A stretch of DNA of 64,000 nucleotides from Bacteroidaceae bacterium (GCA_017965425.1 JAGCPY010000007.1:90494-154493); one strand, 5' to 3'. Counted from the stretch's first letter, positions 26,989 through 37,106 are shown. The notes: a model not told the origin generated them from the sequence alone. Numbers and translations: made by a program.

Positions 26989-27697
26989 GGTCATCCGTCT
27001 GCTGTGCATACTGACCCTGTTGGAGCTACCCATACAAACCACTTGGGGGCAGACCGACGACACGCCGCCTGCTGATGAACAAGCTGTGCTGGAAATCATC
27101 GAGCAGAAGACGTCGAGGAAACCCAAGTTCCTTGACGGAGCTGCCGTTGGGGTAGATCTTGTGGGCATAGGCATGAAGGTGGCTGGAACCGACTGGTCGC
27201 AGATGGAAGTCTTCGCCCGTCTCAATTTCTTCGATAAGTATTTCCCCATCTTTGAACTGGGTTTAGGCGAGGCCGACCACGAAGGTCCAGAACTTGAAAA
27301 CCACTTCAAGATCCGTGCTCCATACTTCCGTCTCGGAGCCGATTACAACTTTGCCAAGAAGCACAACGGCAACCGTATCTTCGGAGGGTTGCGCTACGGC
27401 TTCTCTGCCTATACCTACGATTTAGACTCTTCCATTCCTCTCACCGATCCCGTGTGGGGAACCTCTCAACCTTTCCATCAGCATAATCTCAGCGGCAACC
27501 TCCATTGGCTTGAAGCGGTTTTCGGAATAGAGACCAAACTGTGGAGCATCGTCCGCCTCGGATGGGATGTCCGCTTTAAGTTCCGACTCGCCCAGAAAGC
27601 CTCAGACATCGGACAGCCTTGGTATTTTCCTGGATATGGCAAAAACGGCGACGGTGTCGGTTGGGGAGGTACTTTCAAACTTGTTTTCGACATCTAA
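26948..27697 (+). CDS. DUF6048 family outer-membrane-like protein
   Basis: The true start is the ATG at 26948, which gives a signal peptide ('VIRLLCILTLLELPIQTTWG'). The longer frame upstream is a shadow of the DUF6452 gene. The 249-residue product is rich in alternating aromatic beta strands and ends in 'GGTFKLVFDI', as in small outer-membrane barrels. Function unknown. It overlaps DUF6452 by 41 bp and precedes apbE by 10 bp. Confidence 0.8.
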   Translation: MKTSKSISIPIWNKVIRLLCILTLLELPIQTTWGQTDDTPPADEQAVLEIIEQKTSRKPKFLDGAAVGVDLVGIGMKVAGTDWSQMEVFARLNFFDKYFPIFELGLGEADHEGPELENHFKIRAPYFRLGADYNFAKKHNGNRIFGGLRYGFSAYTYDLDSSIPLTDPVWGTSQPFHQHNLSGNLHWLEAVFGIETKLWSIVRLGWDVRFKFRLAQKASDIGQPWYFPGYGKNGDGVGWGGTFKLVFDI

Positions 27698-27707
27698 ACC
27701 ATCATCC

Positions 27708-28817
27708 ATGACTGATCCTCTCAACCCCATCAACCTCCAAGGACAGGACGAATCTGGCGACCAAGGCGATGCGGTAAAGTTTTCTCCGCTCACGCCAGAC
27801 GATGCACCGAAATCACAATGGCGCCGCTGGCATCTGCCTGTTCTGTTTCTTTTCGCCATTGCCACGTTCCTCATCATCCTGCGTCGCAATGCTCCTGCTC
27901 CCTTCCAGCACAACGAGGGAGCCATCTTCGGCACCTTCTACCATTTCACCTACCAAGCTGCAGACGATCTTCATGCTGAGCTAAAAGCCGAACTTAATAG
28001 AGTTGATAATAGCCTTTCAATGTTCAACCCTCAAAGCACCCTCAGCCGCATCAACCAAGGCGAAGACATTGAGGTGGATTCGCTCTTCCGTCGCGTCTTC
28101 ACGCTCAGCCAACAAGTCAGTGAAGCCACTGACGGAGCTTTTGACATCACCGTAGCTCCGCTCGTCAACGCATGGGGTTTTGGCTTCAAGGAAGGTCAGT
28201 TGCCGGACAGTCTTGCTGTGGACAGCCTGCGACAAAGTGTCGGCTACAGGACGATTTCCCTTACGCCCGACTGCCACCTCCATCGTGACGACCCTCGCAC
28301 CATCCTCGACTGTAGCGCCGTGGCCAAAGGCTTCGGTGTGGACATCGTGGCTGATTTCTTACGCGCGCGCGGAATCCTTAATTATATGGTCGAGATTGGA
28401 GGCGAAATCGTTGTCAGCGGAACCAATCCTAAAGGCCAGCCCTGGCACGTTGGCGTCAACAAGCCCGACGACGACCCCACCAGCCAAAACAGCCAGCTGC
28501 AGACGGTACTCAACCTGACAGATTGCGCCCTTGCCACCAGCGGCAACTATCGCAACTTCTACATCACCGAAGACGGACGGCGGCTTGCTCACACCATCGA
28601 CCCTGCTACAGGCTATCCTGTGCAGCACAGCCTTCTCTCTTCTACCGTCATCGCACCCACCTGTGCCTGTGCCGATGCTTTCGCAACCGCTTTTATGGTT
28701 CTCGGTATTGAACGAGCCAAGCAGGTGCTCAGCCACCATCCGGAACTGCAAGTTTATTTTATCTACGACTCCGCTGGCATTAACCAGACCTTCAGTACGA
28801 TCCCACTCCCAGAATAA
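27708..28817 (+). CDS. apbE: FAD:protein FMN transferase ApbE
   Basis: ApbE attaches FMN from FAD to Thr residues of RnfD and RnfG type proteins. The start at 27708 avoids overlap with DUF6048 and gives an N-terminal membrane anchor (about 42-61) with the domain outside the cytoplasm. Family motifs are present: 'ATDGAFDITVAPLVNAWGFG', 'DCSAVAKGFGVD', 'EIGGEIVVSGTN', 'ATSGNYRNF', 'HTIDPATGYPV' and 'CADAFATAFMVLG'. The Rnf operon lies only 6 kb away, so RnfD/RnfG are its probable targets. Confidence 0.95.
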   Translation: MTDPLNPINLQGQDESGDQGDAVKFSPLTPDDAPKSQWRRWHLPVLFLFAIATFLIILRRNAPAPFQHNEGAIFGTFYHFTYQAADDLHAELKAELNRVDNSLSMFNPQSTLSRINQGEDIEVDSLFRRVFTLSQQVSEATDGAFDITVAPLVNAWGFGFKEGQLPDSLAVDSLRQSVGYRTISLTPDCHLHRDDPRTILDCSAVAKGFGVDIVADFLRARGILNYMVEIGGEIVVSGTNPKGQPWHVGVNKPDDDPTSQNSQLQTVLNLTDCALATSGNYRNFYITEDGRRLAHTIDPATGYPVQHSLLSSTVIAPTCACADAFATAFMVLGIERAKQVLSHHPELQVYFIYDSAGINQTFSTIPLPE

Positions 28818-28818
28818 T

Positions 28819-29310
28819 ATGGAACAGAGCTTCACCTACGACCCGTCGCTCACCAAGGCCGAGCGATACCAACATTTCATCGACGACTATCGCCTCTTCA
28901 TCGAGGGTGAAACCGATCTCATCGCCGCCTTGGCCAACACATCTGCGGCTTTGCGCGAAGCGTTTGGGTTCTTCTGGGTGGGCTTCTACCTCGTCAAAGA
29001 TAGCCAATGGCTCTCGCTCGGGCCATTCCAAGGTACCGTCGCCTGCACCCGCATCCGCCGTGGACGAGGAGTTTGTGGCACTGCATGGGAAGAAAGAAGA
29101 ACCCTCGTCGTCCCTGATGTAGATGCCTTCCCCGGACACATCGCCTGCAGCAGCTTATCACGATCAGAAATTGTCGTACCCCTCGCAGACAAGAACGGTC
29201 ACATCCACGGTGTCCTCGACATTGACAGCGACCAGCTCTCCACTTTCGACGACACGGATCGCCAGTACCTGGAATGTGTTGTAAACGAGATGTCGTTCCT
29301 GTTCTTGTAA
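28819..29310 (+). CDS. Free methionine-(R)-sulfoxide reductase (GAF domain)
   Basis: It reduces free methionine R-sulfoxide in the cytoplasm using a single GAF domain. The 163-residue protein has the three family Cys in 'GTVACTRI', 'GRGVCGTAW' and 'GHIACSSLS', and 'HGVLDIDS' near the end. The gene begins 1 bp after the apbE stop; the longer reading frame upstream overlaps apbE and is rejected. Confidence 0.93.
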   Translation: MEQSFTYDPSLTKAERYQHFIDDYRLFIEGETDLIAALANTSAALREAFGFFWVGFYLVKDSQWLSLGPFQGTVACTRIRRGRGVCGTAWEERRTLVVPDVDAFPGHIACSSLSRSEIVVPLADKNGHIHGVLDIDSDQLSTFDDTDRQYLECVVNEMSFLFL

Positions 29311-29451
29311 TGATTCCCTGTTTAGGCTGTTGACAATCAGTGATTCTCATCGGAGTAAACTCATCGATAGAGATACTGATTTCTGTCTATGGGAGCAGAG
29401 ATGGGCACAAGTTCCAAGCACCTCCACCCCACTTCACATGGATTTCCCTTG

Positions 29452-29778
29452 AAAATCCCTCAATTCCTCACCTTTATTGATAATTATCTGAAAGAAAGTC
29501 GCTTGCAGGTGAGGGATTGGTGAGAGATAGGTGAGGGATGGTGAGGAATCATGGAGGAAGGTATTCTTCTGCTTTCATAAGAAATCCCTCACCATCCCTC
29601 ACCTATTCCTCACCAAAGTCTCACCCATAATGCGTTGTAGGACAAGTCAATGGCTTCGAAGGTGAGGGATTGAGGGATTTTTCGCGTCATAGAGCATGTA
29701 TAGAGGGGAATGGTGTGGCGCATCTTGACATTCTGCACAGAAGATGAACACCTTACGTGTGAAAGATGTACACGTTCC
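29452..29778. repeat. Convergent-gap element copy 3
   Basis: Outer boxes, 35-bp intervals at 29473-29507 and 29626-29660, and inner four-box arrays with 11/11/10 spacing are all present, with T runs at both ends. The GTGTACAC hairpin is damaged on the left side (GATGAACACCTT), while the right arm (AAGATGTACACGTTCC, 29763-29778) is nearly intact. It lies between the convergent fRMsr and DUF5686 genes. The stretches 29311-29451 and 29779-29929 show nothing else I can name. Confidence 0.9.
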
Positions 29779-29929
29779 AGGCCAATCGTATATGGATGTT
29801 CGCACCCATCAGCATGAATACCCCTCTTTTTGCTCTCATCCTCTGTTAGGTCGAGCCCTCGATGAAGGAAACAAATGCGGCTAATTCGACCCTTCACGCC
29901 AAAAAGAAGGTCAGTACGCTTGCAATCGT

Positions 29930-32317
29930 TCAGAAGTCGAACTGAAGAGCAAAGCGAAAACCGTGTTTCTTCACGCCGGGATAGTTAAGGTAGTTGATGC
30001 GGCGGACGTAGTCGAAACGGAAGATTTTGAGGACATTGTGGAGTCCTATGCTGGCTTCCATGTAGGGAGCGCCAGACATGGGATGGACAATGGATTGCCC
30101 ATCGCGTGAGGGCATGAAGTAGAGGTCTGGTGCGTCGGTGGTGTAGCTTTCCGTGCCGTCCGAAAGCGTCGTTGGGAAAAGGTGCCTTGATGGATTATTA
30201 CGGTCGGTGAGGTGGCTATAGAGCATCTTGAAACCAATGACCTCACGCCATTTCAGACGCTTAATGAGAGGTATGCGGTTGAGAATCTTTCCTGAGAGAT
30301 CCCACTCTACCTGGAAGGAGAGATAGCGGTCGCCGATGAACTCCAAGTTGTTAATCATGCAGAACATGTCGCGTGTGATGATGTACGAATTGTTGGCCAC
30401 GGGCATGAGCAGATGGGGGAAGGGGACACGATTCCATTGTGCAGCTGCACGCAGATGGAAATCGATGCGACCGTATGAGTTGAGCCAGAGTCGTTCGTAG
30501 GCGGTCAGCTCGGTGGTATTGTAACGCCATTCTCCTCCCAGAATTCCTTTGAAGCCGAAAGTGTGAGCCACGGCAAAAACTGGATTGTTATGGTTGACAA
30601 CATGGCGACGCTGTTTGGAGGTAATGATCTCTTCACCTGGTGCCCAACGCAGAGAGAGAAGAAGTTCGGTGGCGTTAAGGTGTTTTACAAAAGTTCCGTC
30701 AAGTCGCTTATAAAACAACGAACCACAAGGTGTCTGACGTGAAGCTCTCAGCTGAAGCTTGAAATCGAGATGATGATTGGTTTCCACCTCATAGCGCAAC
30801 AAGGCATGGCGACGGAAGAGCATGTGGTCAACGGTTTGGGTCTTAAACGAAACCCAGACATTGTCTTTGTCTCGACCATGTTGCCACATAAGGTCAGCTG
30901 GGCTGAAGACATCCTCCTGCCATTGTGCCGTGATGCTGTGACGCGGGTATTCAAGCTGAGAATGTTGTTTGCGGAGAAAAGAGTATTCGGCCTCGGCCAT
31001 GCCATACCAGCGGTGGCTGTTGACACCGTAGGCGGCATAGCCCTTGAAAAAGAAATGCGGGAAGAGTTTGGCTGTGGTCTGTCCGCCTACACGGAAGCGG
31101 TAACCGTCGATGAAATTATGAGAAATCATGGACATGACAGGTCCAATCTCTATGCGGCTCTGGTCTTGGGTGAGGTTGGTTTCAAAGTAGTTGCAAATGG
31201 CAGCACGAAAGAGGTACATGATCACATTGCCACGTGTCCGCTGGATCATGGTTGAAGCCATTTGTTGCAATCCACTCTCACCCCAAGAAAGGGTATCTAC
31301 ACGATGGCGTGCCCAAAAGGCACTGTCTTTGATGATGGTGGTGCCTTCGCGCAACTTATCACTTTGTGCAAAACGATCTGGCGGAATGGAATCGGTGGAA
31401 ATAGCGGTGTAGTTGGTAGAGCGGTGCACCATCATCATCCGCTGTCCTTTAATGATACCCAGTTCAGCAAAAAGATCGTCGGTCTGCAAGACACGTTGCC
31501 CGTTAGGAAGGTCGGTGAAACGTTGTTGGAGGACAAGGTTTGTAATGTAATTGACACTGGAACGGACAGGCAAATTGATATTGCACTTGTGGACGCGATA
31601 TGTGCTGTCATTTAAGATCCATAGACGCCCACTGAAGCCGAAGTCCTGCGGGTTCTGTGGAACAAAACTAAGCTGTATGCAGTTTTGGTTATCAACCTCC
31701 AAAGTATCTTCGATGAAAAATCGGAAGAAGGAGATGGCGGCTCTGCTGGAAAGAGGACTGGTGAACCGTCGTTCCAGCAACGTCAATTGGTCATCATAGA
31801 TGTTGACGTCGGTGAAGATACTGGAAATGACGGTATTGACGGTCTCTCCAATAGGCAGGAGATCGGTAATACCTTCCGAATTAGTGCCTAAGACATAGTT
31901 ACGTTCCTGCTTGGGTTGACGTCTGTAAAGATGCTGAATAGCGGTCTCGGTATAGTTCAGCGGCAGGATATACTTTCCTGTTTGGGGGCAGAACTCAATC
32001 TGACGCTTGAGAAGAGGCGACTGCAGAATCTTCATGGTGTCTGCCAGCCCTTGGGAGATGTTGTTCAAAGCAGCCGTGATGCGCTGGTACTTGTAGTAGC
32101 TCACAAAGTCGTTCCGACTCAAGTCATGCTCTCCCTTTGCAGCTATCACCTTCTGCATCAGTTCCACAGCCGGGTTTCCCTTGCGATGATAACGTTGTCG
32201 CTTAGGCTTGACCGTCACCTCCTTCATGTTGCGCTCTACATAGACATCATGCTGAGCATAAGCACCTATGCCCAAGGCAAGGAACGCAAGAAGCAAAAGG
32301 AATGATTTACGATTCAC
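29930..32317 (-). CDS. DUF5686 family outer membrane protein
   Basis: A large predicted outer-membrane protein of Bacteroidota. The reading frame extends to 32416 inside nadC, but a GTG at 32317 gives a normal signal peptide ('NRKSFLLLLAFLALGIGAYA') and leaves a 20-bp gap to nadC, so I choose that start. The core has the DUF5686 features 'VELMQKVIAAKGEHDLSRND' and a C-terminal half rich in beta strands that ends in Phe ('FALQFDF'). The N-terminal carboxypeptidase-like domain common in the family is absent. Function unknown. Confidence 0.82.
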   Translation of the reverse strand: MNRKSFLLLLAFLALGIGAYAQHDVYVERNMKEVTVKPKRQRYHRKGNPAVELMQKVIAAKGEHDLSRNDFVSYYKYQRITAALNNISQGLADTMKILQSPLLKRQIEFCPQTGKYILPLNYTETAIQHLYRRQPKQERNYVLGTNSEGITDLLPIGETVNTVISSIFTDVNIYDDQLTLLERRFTSPLSSRAAISFFRFFIEDTLEVDNQNCIQLSFVPQNPQDFGFSGRLWILNDSTYRVHKCNINLPVRSSVNYITNLVLQQRFTDLPNGQRVLQTDDLFAELGIIKGQRMMMVHRSTNYTAISTDSIPPDRFAQSDKLREGTTIIKDSAFWARHRVDTLSWGESGLQQMASTMIQRTRGNVIMYLFRAAICNYFETNLTQDQSRIEIGPVMSMISHNFIDGYRFRVGGQTTAKLFPHFFFKGYAAYGVNSHRWYGMAEAEYSFLRKQHSQLEYPRHSITAQWQEDVFSPADLMWQHGRDKDNVWVSFKTQTVDHMLFRRHALLRYEVETNHHLDFKLQLRASRQTPCGSLFYKRLDGTFVKHLNATELLLSLRWAPGEEIITSKQRRHVVNHNNPVFAVAHTFGFKGILGGEWRYNTTELTAYERLWLNSYGRIDFHLRAAAQWNRVPFPHLLMPVANNSYIITRDMFCMINNLEFIGDRYLSFQVEWDLSGKILNRIPLIKRLKWREVIGFKMLYSHLTDRNNPSRHLFPTTLSDGTESYTTDAPDLYFMPSRDGQSIVHPMSGAPYMEASIGLHNVLKIFRFDYVRRINYLNYPGVKKHGFRFALQFDF

Positions 32318-32337
32318 TATTTCAACTTTCAACGTTC

Positions 32338-33201
32338 TCAACAGGCTTTGAAGCTCATGTCGAGACCTTTGACGCTGTGAGTGAGGGCACCGACGGAAAT
32401 GAAATCGACCCCACACTCGGCGTATTCTCGCAAGGTGTCGAAAGTGATACCCCCACTCGATTCTGTCTCATAACGGCCACCTATCAGTTCCACAGCCTTG
32501 CGGGTGTCGGCGGGTGTGAAGTTGTCGAGCATGATGCGATCCACACCGCCGATGGCCAAAACACGGTTCAGCTCGTCGAAGTTACGGACTTCAATCTCAA
32601 TTTTCAGATCCTTGCCCTTTTCCTTCAGGTATTCGTGGCAACGTGTGATGGCATTCTCAATGCCACCTGCAAAATCTACATGGTTGTCTTTCAGCAGAAT
32701 CATGTCAAAAAGACCGATTCGGTGGTTGCAGCCTCCACCTATCTTGACGGCTGCCTTTTCCAGCATACGCATCCCTGGTGTCGTCTTGCGGGTATCCAGC
32801 ACTCGGGTCTTGGTACCTTCAAGACGCTCCACGTACTTGTGAGTCATCGTTGCAATGCCCGACATGCGCTGCATGATGTTAAGCATCAGACGTTCTGTCT
32901 GGAGCAGGCTCTGCACTTTGCCCGTGACAACCATAGCCACGTCACCTGGCTTCACGTGAGCACCATCCTGAATGAAAACTTCCACCTGCATCGTCGGATC
33001 GAAACGATGGAAGACTTCTTTAGCAATCTCTATGCCTGCAAGAATGCCATCTTCCTTGATGAGTAACTTACTCTTGCCCATCGCATCAGCTGGGATGCAG
33101 CAAAGCGTGGTATGGTCGCCGTCGCCTATGTCTTCGGCAAAAGCCAGGTCAATGAGACGGTCGTTCAGTTCTTTTTCCGTGAAATAATGTTCGTTCTGCA
33201 T
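32338..33201 (-). CDS. nadC: Nicotinate-nucleotide pyrophosphorylase (quinolinate phosphoribosyltransferase)
   Basis: NadC converts quinolinate and PRPP to nicotinate mononucleotide in NAD synthesis. The 287-residue protein contains 'QRMSGIATMTHKYVERLEGT', 'VLDTRKTTPGMRMLEKAAV', 'GGCNHRIGLFDMILLKDNH' and 'DFISVGALTHSVKGLDMS', which are the family's substrate-binding segments. It has a textbook promoter. nadA and nadB are not in the window. Confidence 0.97.
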   Translation of the reverse strand: MQNEHYFTEKELNDRLIDLAFAEDIGDGDHTTLCCIPADAMGKSKLLIKEDGILAGIEIAKEVFHRFDPTMQVEVFIQDGAHVKPGDVAMVVTGKVQSLLQTERLMLNIMQRMSGIATMTHKYVERLEGTKTRVLDTRKTTPGMRMLEKAAVKIGGGCNHRIGLFDMILLKDNHVDFAGGIENAITRCHEYLKEKGKDLKIEIEVRNFDELNRVLAIGGVDRIMLDNFTPADTRKAVELIGGRYETESSGGITFDTLREYAECGVDFISVGALTHSVKGLDMSFKAC

Positions 33202-33244
33202 GATGGTTATTCAATAGAAAAACTAATTATTAGAAACTTTTGTG

Positions 33245-33276
33245 CAAAAATACGCCAATTCCTTCATTGCCGCAAA
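33245..33276 (-). promoter_or_regulatory. Consensus promoter of nadC
   Basis: On the minus strand, TTTG (33273-33276), 20 bp, TATTTTTG (33245-33252), 43 bp before the ATG. A full match to the Bacteroidota vegetative consensus. Confidence 0.7.
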
Positions 33277-33317
33277 CTTTCACTAAACTTTTTGGAATAA
33301 TTTACAAAAGAGAGGAT

Positions 33318-34562
33318 TCACTCGAAACGCATGACCCGTGCAGGGTGTATGCGGGACACGAAGAAGCTCGGAATAATCAGCACCAACACAGTGAGAGCCA
33401 AAGTGGCAATGTTCAGAAGGAGGATGAGTGGCCACGAGAACTGAATGGGGACGGCATCTACATAATAAGTGGCAGGATCGAGCGAGAAAAGCCCCCATTG
33501 CTGTTGAACAAACGCAAGACCAATCCCTAACACATTACCCCAAAACATCCCCTGCCCCACCAACAATGCAGCAAAAGAAAGGAAGATACGACGCAGCTGT
33601 CCATTCGTCGCACCAAGGCTTTTCATCACCGCAATGAAGTTGGTACGTTCCAAGATGATGATGAGCAAACCTGCCGTCATGGTGAAAATAGAAAGACCTA
33701 TCATCAAGACAAGAATGACATAGACATTCGTATCCAACAGATCGAGCCATGAAAAGATTCCAGGATAAAGCTCAACGATAGAATGTACTGAATAAGAGGC
33801 TCCGTATGCGTCTTGCTTCTGGTTCACCAAAGCACGCACATCGTCTGCTGTCTTGTTCAGTTGTTCAAAATCACTCACAAACAACTCTGCACCTGAACAT
33901 TGATCATCTTCCCACCCTGCAAGCTTCCGAGTTGCATAAAGATCAGTGAAGACCAAGGACTTATCAAACTCTTTAAGATGGGTTTCATAGATGCCTGCCA
34001 CCAGATAGCGGCGTGCTTTCACTGTCTCGGAAAAGAAATAAGCATAGACTCTCTGCCCAACTTTCAATCCCAATTGACGAGCAATCAGATGAGACACAAC
34101 AATCTCGTCTGACGAATGTGAAGAAGAAAAGCGAGGCAAATGGCCGGCAATAAGATGTGATGAGAGGAAGGTCGTGTCATACTCTTCAGCTACGCCACGG
34201 AGGACAATTCCCTTAAATGCGTCTTCGGTCTTCAACATACCCGTCTTTGTACAGAATCGTTGAACATGGGCAATACCCTGTACGTGCGAAAGACGGTGCA
34301 TGAGCAGACTATCCATCATGATAGGCTGAGATTCAGCGCTAAAGAGGGTGCGATAGTTGATTACCTGAACATGACCTCCAAAGCCAATGACCTTCCGACG
34401 AATCTCACCCTTGAAACCAAGGATGATACAAACCGAAAGTATCATGACCGCAAGTCCGACAGACACGCCCCACTTAGCAATGGTGACGGCTGGGCGCGAA
34501 ATGCGACGCATGTCGTCACGATGTCCAAACAGGCGGCGTGCTATGGAAAATTCGAAACTCAC
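33318..34562 (-). CDS. LolC/E-like ABC transporter permease
   Basis: A FtsX-fold permease resembling LolC/LolE, which releases lipoproteins from the inner membrane. It has one N-terminal helix (about 30-50), a large periplasmic domain, and three C-terminal helices ('VILVLMIGLSIFTMTAGLLI', 'FLSFAALLVGQGMFWGNVLG', 'ILLLNIATLALTVLVLIIPS'). The frame opens at 34625 within the aminotransferase gene, but a GTG at 34562, 4 bp after that gene's stop, gives the expected N-terminus 'SFEFSIARRLFG'. Its ATPase partner is not adjacent. Confidence 0.85.
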   Translation of the reverse strand: MSFEFSIARRLFGHRDDMRRISRPAVTIAKWGVSVGLAVMILSVCIILGFKGEIRRKVIGFGGHVQVINYRTLFSAESQPIMMDSLLMHRLSHVQGIAHVQRFCTKTGMLKTEDAFKGIVLRGVAEEYDTTFLSSHLIAGHLPRFSSSHSSDEIVVSHLIARQLGLKVGQRVYAYFFSETVKARRYLVAGIYETHLKEFDKSLVFTDLYATRKLAGWEDDQCSGAELFVSDFEQLNKTADDVRALVNQKQDAYGASYSVHSIVELYPGIFSWLDLLDTNVYVILVLMIGLSIFTMTAGLLIIILERTNFIAVMKSLGATNGQLRRIFLSFAALLVGQGMFWGNVLGIGLAFVQQQWGLFSLDPATYYVDAVPIQFSWPLILLLNIATLALTVLVLIIPSFFVSRIHPARVMRFE

Positions 34563-34566
34563 GACC

Positions 34567-35769
34567 TTAGCTTTCCTTACGTCCGGGATAAGCTTCCAAT
34601 GCTTTCCGAAGGACGAACAAGGCACGAGTGAGATCTTCTTTCTTCAACACATAGGCTAAACGGACTTCATTGCGTCCCAAACCTGGTGTCGTGTAGAAAC
34701 CAGCAGCGGGTGCCATCATCACGGTTTCGCCCTCATAGTTAAAGTCGCGCAAACACCACGCACAGAAATCTTCTGCGTCATCAACTGGCAATTTGGCTAC
34801 TGTGTAGAATGCACCCATTGGGATGGGGCTATAGACTCCTGGGATGCGGTTGAGACCGTCAATAAGACACTTACGTCGTTCCACATACTCGTCATAGACC
34901 TCACGTGCATATTCTTCACCAGCATCCAAAGAAGCTTCAGCTGCAATCTGACCGATAAGCGGAGGAGAAAGGCGTGCCTGACAGAACTTCATCACTGCCT
35001 TGCGCACTTCGGCGTTCTTTGTAATGAGCGCTCCAATGCGAATGCCACACTCGGAATAGCGTTTCGAAACAGAGTCTATCAGCACGACATTCTCCTCAAT
35101 ACCTTCAAGATGACAGGCAGAAATATAAGGCGAACCCGTGTAGATGAACTCACGATAAACCTCATCGGAAAAAAGGTAGAGATCATACTTCTTCACCAAA
35201 TCACGAATTTGGTTCATTTCACGTCGCGTATAGAGATAACCTGTCGGGTTATTAGGATTACATATAAGTATCGCGCGCGTACGTTCATTTATAAGTTCTT
35301 CAAATTTCTCAACCTTAGGTAGTGAGAAACCTTCCTCAATGGTGGTTGTGACTGTGCGTATGACAGCCCCTGCCGAGATGGCGAACGCCATGTAATTAGC
35401 GTAGGCTGGTTCCGGCACAATGATTTCGTCTCCAGGATTCAAACATGAAAGGAAAGCGAAGAGCACGGCTTCAGATCCGCCACTGGTAACAATGATGTCA
35501 TCCGCAGTAACATCAATATTATATTTCTTATAATAATCCACAAGCTTCTCGCGGTAGCTCTTATAGCCTTGCGAAGGTGAATATTCCAAAATAGAACGGT
35601 CGATGCCACGGATGGCATTGATAGCAGCCTTGGGTGTGGGCAAGTCAGGCTGTCCTATATTCAGATGATAGACATGGATGCCCCGTTGTTTGGCATCATT
35701 AGCCAGCGGAGCAAGTTTGCGGATAGGCGAAGCTGGCATCTCGTGCCCGCGAACAGAAATTTTCGGCAT
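34567..35769 (-). CDS. Pyridoxal-phosphate aminotransferase (class I/II)
   Basis: A fold-type I aminotransferase of the aspartate aminotransferase group, 400 residues. It shows 'NIGQPDLPTP', 'TSGGSEAVLFAF', 'CNPNNPTGYLY', 'SDEVYREFIY' and the PLP lysine in 'DSVSKRYSECGIRIGA'. Substrate not certain: aspartate or an aromatic amino acid are possible. The permease gene follows almost directly. Confidence 0.9.
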   Translation of the reverse strand: MPKISVRGHEMPASPIRKLAPLANDAKQRGIHVYHLNIGQPDLPTPKAAINAIRGIDRSILEYSPSQGYKSYREKLVDYYKKYNIDVTADDIIVTSGGSEAVLFAFLSCLNPGDEIIVPEPAYANYMAFAISAGAVIRTVTTTIEEGFSLPKVEKFEELINERTRAILICNPNNPTGYLYTRREMNQIRDLVKKYDLYLFSDEVYREFIYTGSPYISACHLEGIEENVVLIDSVSKRYSECGIRIGALITKNAEVRKAVMKFCQARLSPPLIGQIAAEASLDAGEEYAREVYDEYVERRKCLIDGLNRIPGVYSPIPMGAFYTVAKLPVDDAEDFCAWCLRDFNYEGETVMMAPAAGFYTTPGLGRNEVRLAYVLKKEDLTRALFVLRKALEAYPGRKES

Positions 35770-35802
35770 GAGTGAAAATCGTTGATGAGGTTAATTCGGG
35801 TG

Positions 35803-35810
35803 CAAAGATA
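35803..35810 (-). promoter_or_regulatory. -7 box of the aminotransferase gene
   Basis: TATCTTTG on the minus strand, 33 bp upstream of the ATG. No -33 box at the usual spacing. Confidence 0.5.
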
Positions 35811-35862
35811 ATGCAATTCGGCCAAATTCTGAAGTCTTTTCACATTTTTTTAGCCAAAAGGC

Positions 35863-35893
35863 TTGTTCGGCTGAAGACTTTTAGCTACATTTG
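35863..35893 (+). promoter_or_regulatory. Promoter of the galactose operon
   Basis: TTG (35863-35865), 20 bp, TACATTTG (35886-35893), 33 bp before the galM ATG at 35927. This also rules out the in-frame ATG at 35891, which lies within the -7 box. I see no obvious operator. Confidence 0.65.
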
Positions 35894-35926
35894 CGCTATC
35901 AATGTCGAATTTTAAACACTTTACCG

Positions 35927-37063
35927 ATGAAAGTAAGCAAGCTTTCGGGGCTGAAACGTGAAGATTTTCAGTCCACTATCCAAGGCAAGCAGACGGATTT
36001 GTACACGCTTGTCAACAAGCATGGCCATGAGGTATGTATCACCAACTATGGAGGTGCACTCGTGGCCATCATGGTACCCGACCGTAATGGCAATATTGCC
36101 AATGTCATCCAAGGACACGACAACATTAAGGATGTCGTGGGGAGTCCAGAACCTTTCCTCTCCACCCTTATCGGACGTTATGGCAACCGCATCTGCAAGG
36201 GTAAGTTCCAAATTGATGGCATTGAGTACAGCAAACTGGCCATCAACAACGGCCCAAACCACCTGCACGGAGGACCTACTGGATTCCATGCACGTGTCTG
36301 GGATGCTGAACAGAAAGATGACCAGACGCTGGTGCTCCATTATCTGTCCAAGGATGGCGAAGAAGGCTTCCCTGGAAACTTAGATGTCATGGTGGGATAT
36401 CGCTGGTCTGATGACGATGAACTCATCATTGAATACAGAGCCTTCACGGATAAGCCCACCATCGTAAACCTTACCAACCACGGTTTCTTCTCGTTGGCAG
36501 GTATTGCGAACCCCACGCCCGACATCATGGACTTGCAATGTTACATCAACGCAGACTTCTATGTACCTATTGATGAAACGAGTATTCCCACAGGAGAAAT
36601 CCGCAAGGTGGCTGGCACCCCGTTTGACTTCACCAAGATGCATGCCGTGGGCGACATGATTGATGCCGATGACGAGCAGACACGCAACGGTGCTGGATAT
36701 GATCACAGTTTCCTCATCAATAAACAGGAATTCGGTGAGATAGCCTACGCAGCTAAAATCTATGAGCCTCATAGCGGTCGCTCTATGGAAGTCTATACTT
36801 CTGAGCCTGCCGTGCAGGTTTATACGGACAATTGGGCTACGGGCTATCCTGGCCAGTGTGGCAGCACATTCCCCCGCCGCTCTGCCATCTGCTTCGAGGC
36901 TCAACATGCTCCTGACACCCCCAATCAGACCCACTTCCCGACCTGTGTCCTCAGGCCAGATGAAGAGTACTGGCAACTGACCGTTTATAAATTCGGGACC
37001 GACAGCAGTCAGGCCGAGAGCGGACTCTCCAGCGTAGCAACAGGAGAAAGAATCTTGGATTAA
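35927..37063 (+). CDS. galM: Aldose 1-epimerase (galactose mutarotase)
   Basis: GalM interconverts the alpha and beta anomers of galactose and so feeds GalK. With the start at 35927 the protein has 378 residues and no signal peptide. The catalytic His/Glu regions are visible: 'NGPNHLHGGPTGFHARVW', 'VNLTNHGFFSL' and 'CFEAQHAPDTPNQTHFP'. It is the first gene of galM-permease-galK. Confidence 0.95.
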   Translation: MKVSKLSGLKREDFQSTIQGKQTDLYTLVNKHGHEVCITNYGGALVAIMVPDRNGNIANVIQGHDNIKDVVGSPEPFLSTLIGRYGNRICKGKFQIDGIEYSKLAINNGPNHLHGGPTGFHARVWDAEQKDDQTLVLHYLSKDGEEGFPGNLDVMVGYRWSDDDELIIEYRAFTDKPTIVNLTNHGFFSLAGIANPTPDIMDLQCYINADFYVPIDETSIPTGEIRKVAGTPFDFTKMHAVGDMIDADDEQTRNGAGYDHSFLINKQEFGEIAYAAKIYEPHSGRSMEVYTSEPAVQVYTDNWATGYPGQCGSTFPRRSAICFEAQHAPDTPNQTHFPTCVLRPDEEYWQLTVYKFGTDSSQAESGLSSVATGERILD

Positions 37064-37106
37064 ATGAAATCAACCTAACCCAATAAACACAACCATTTCA
37101 ATTATT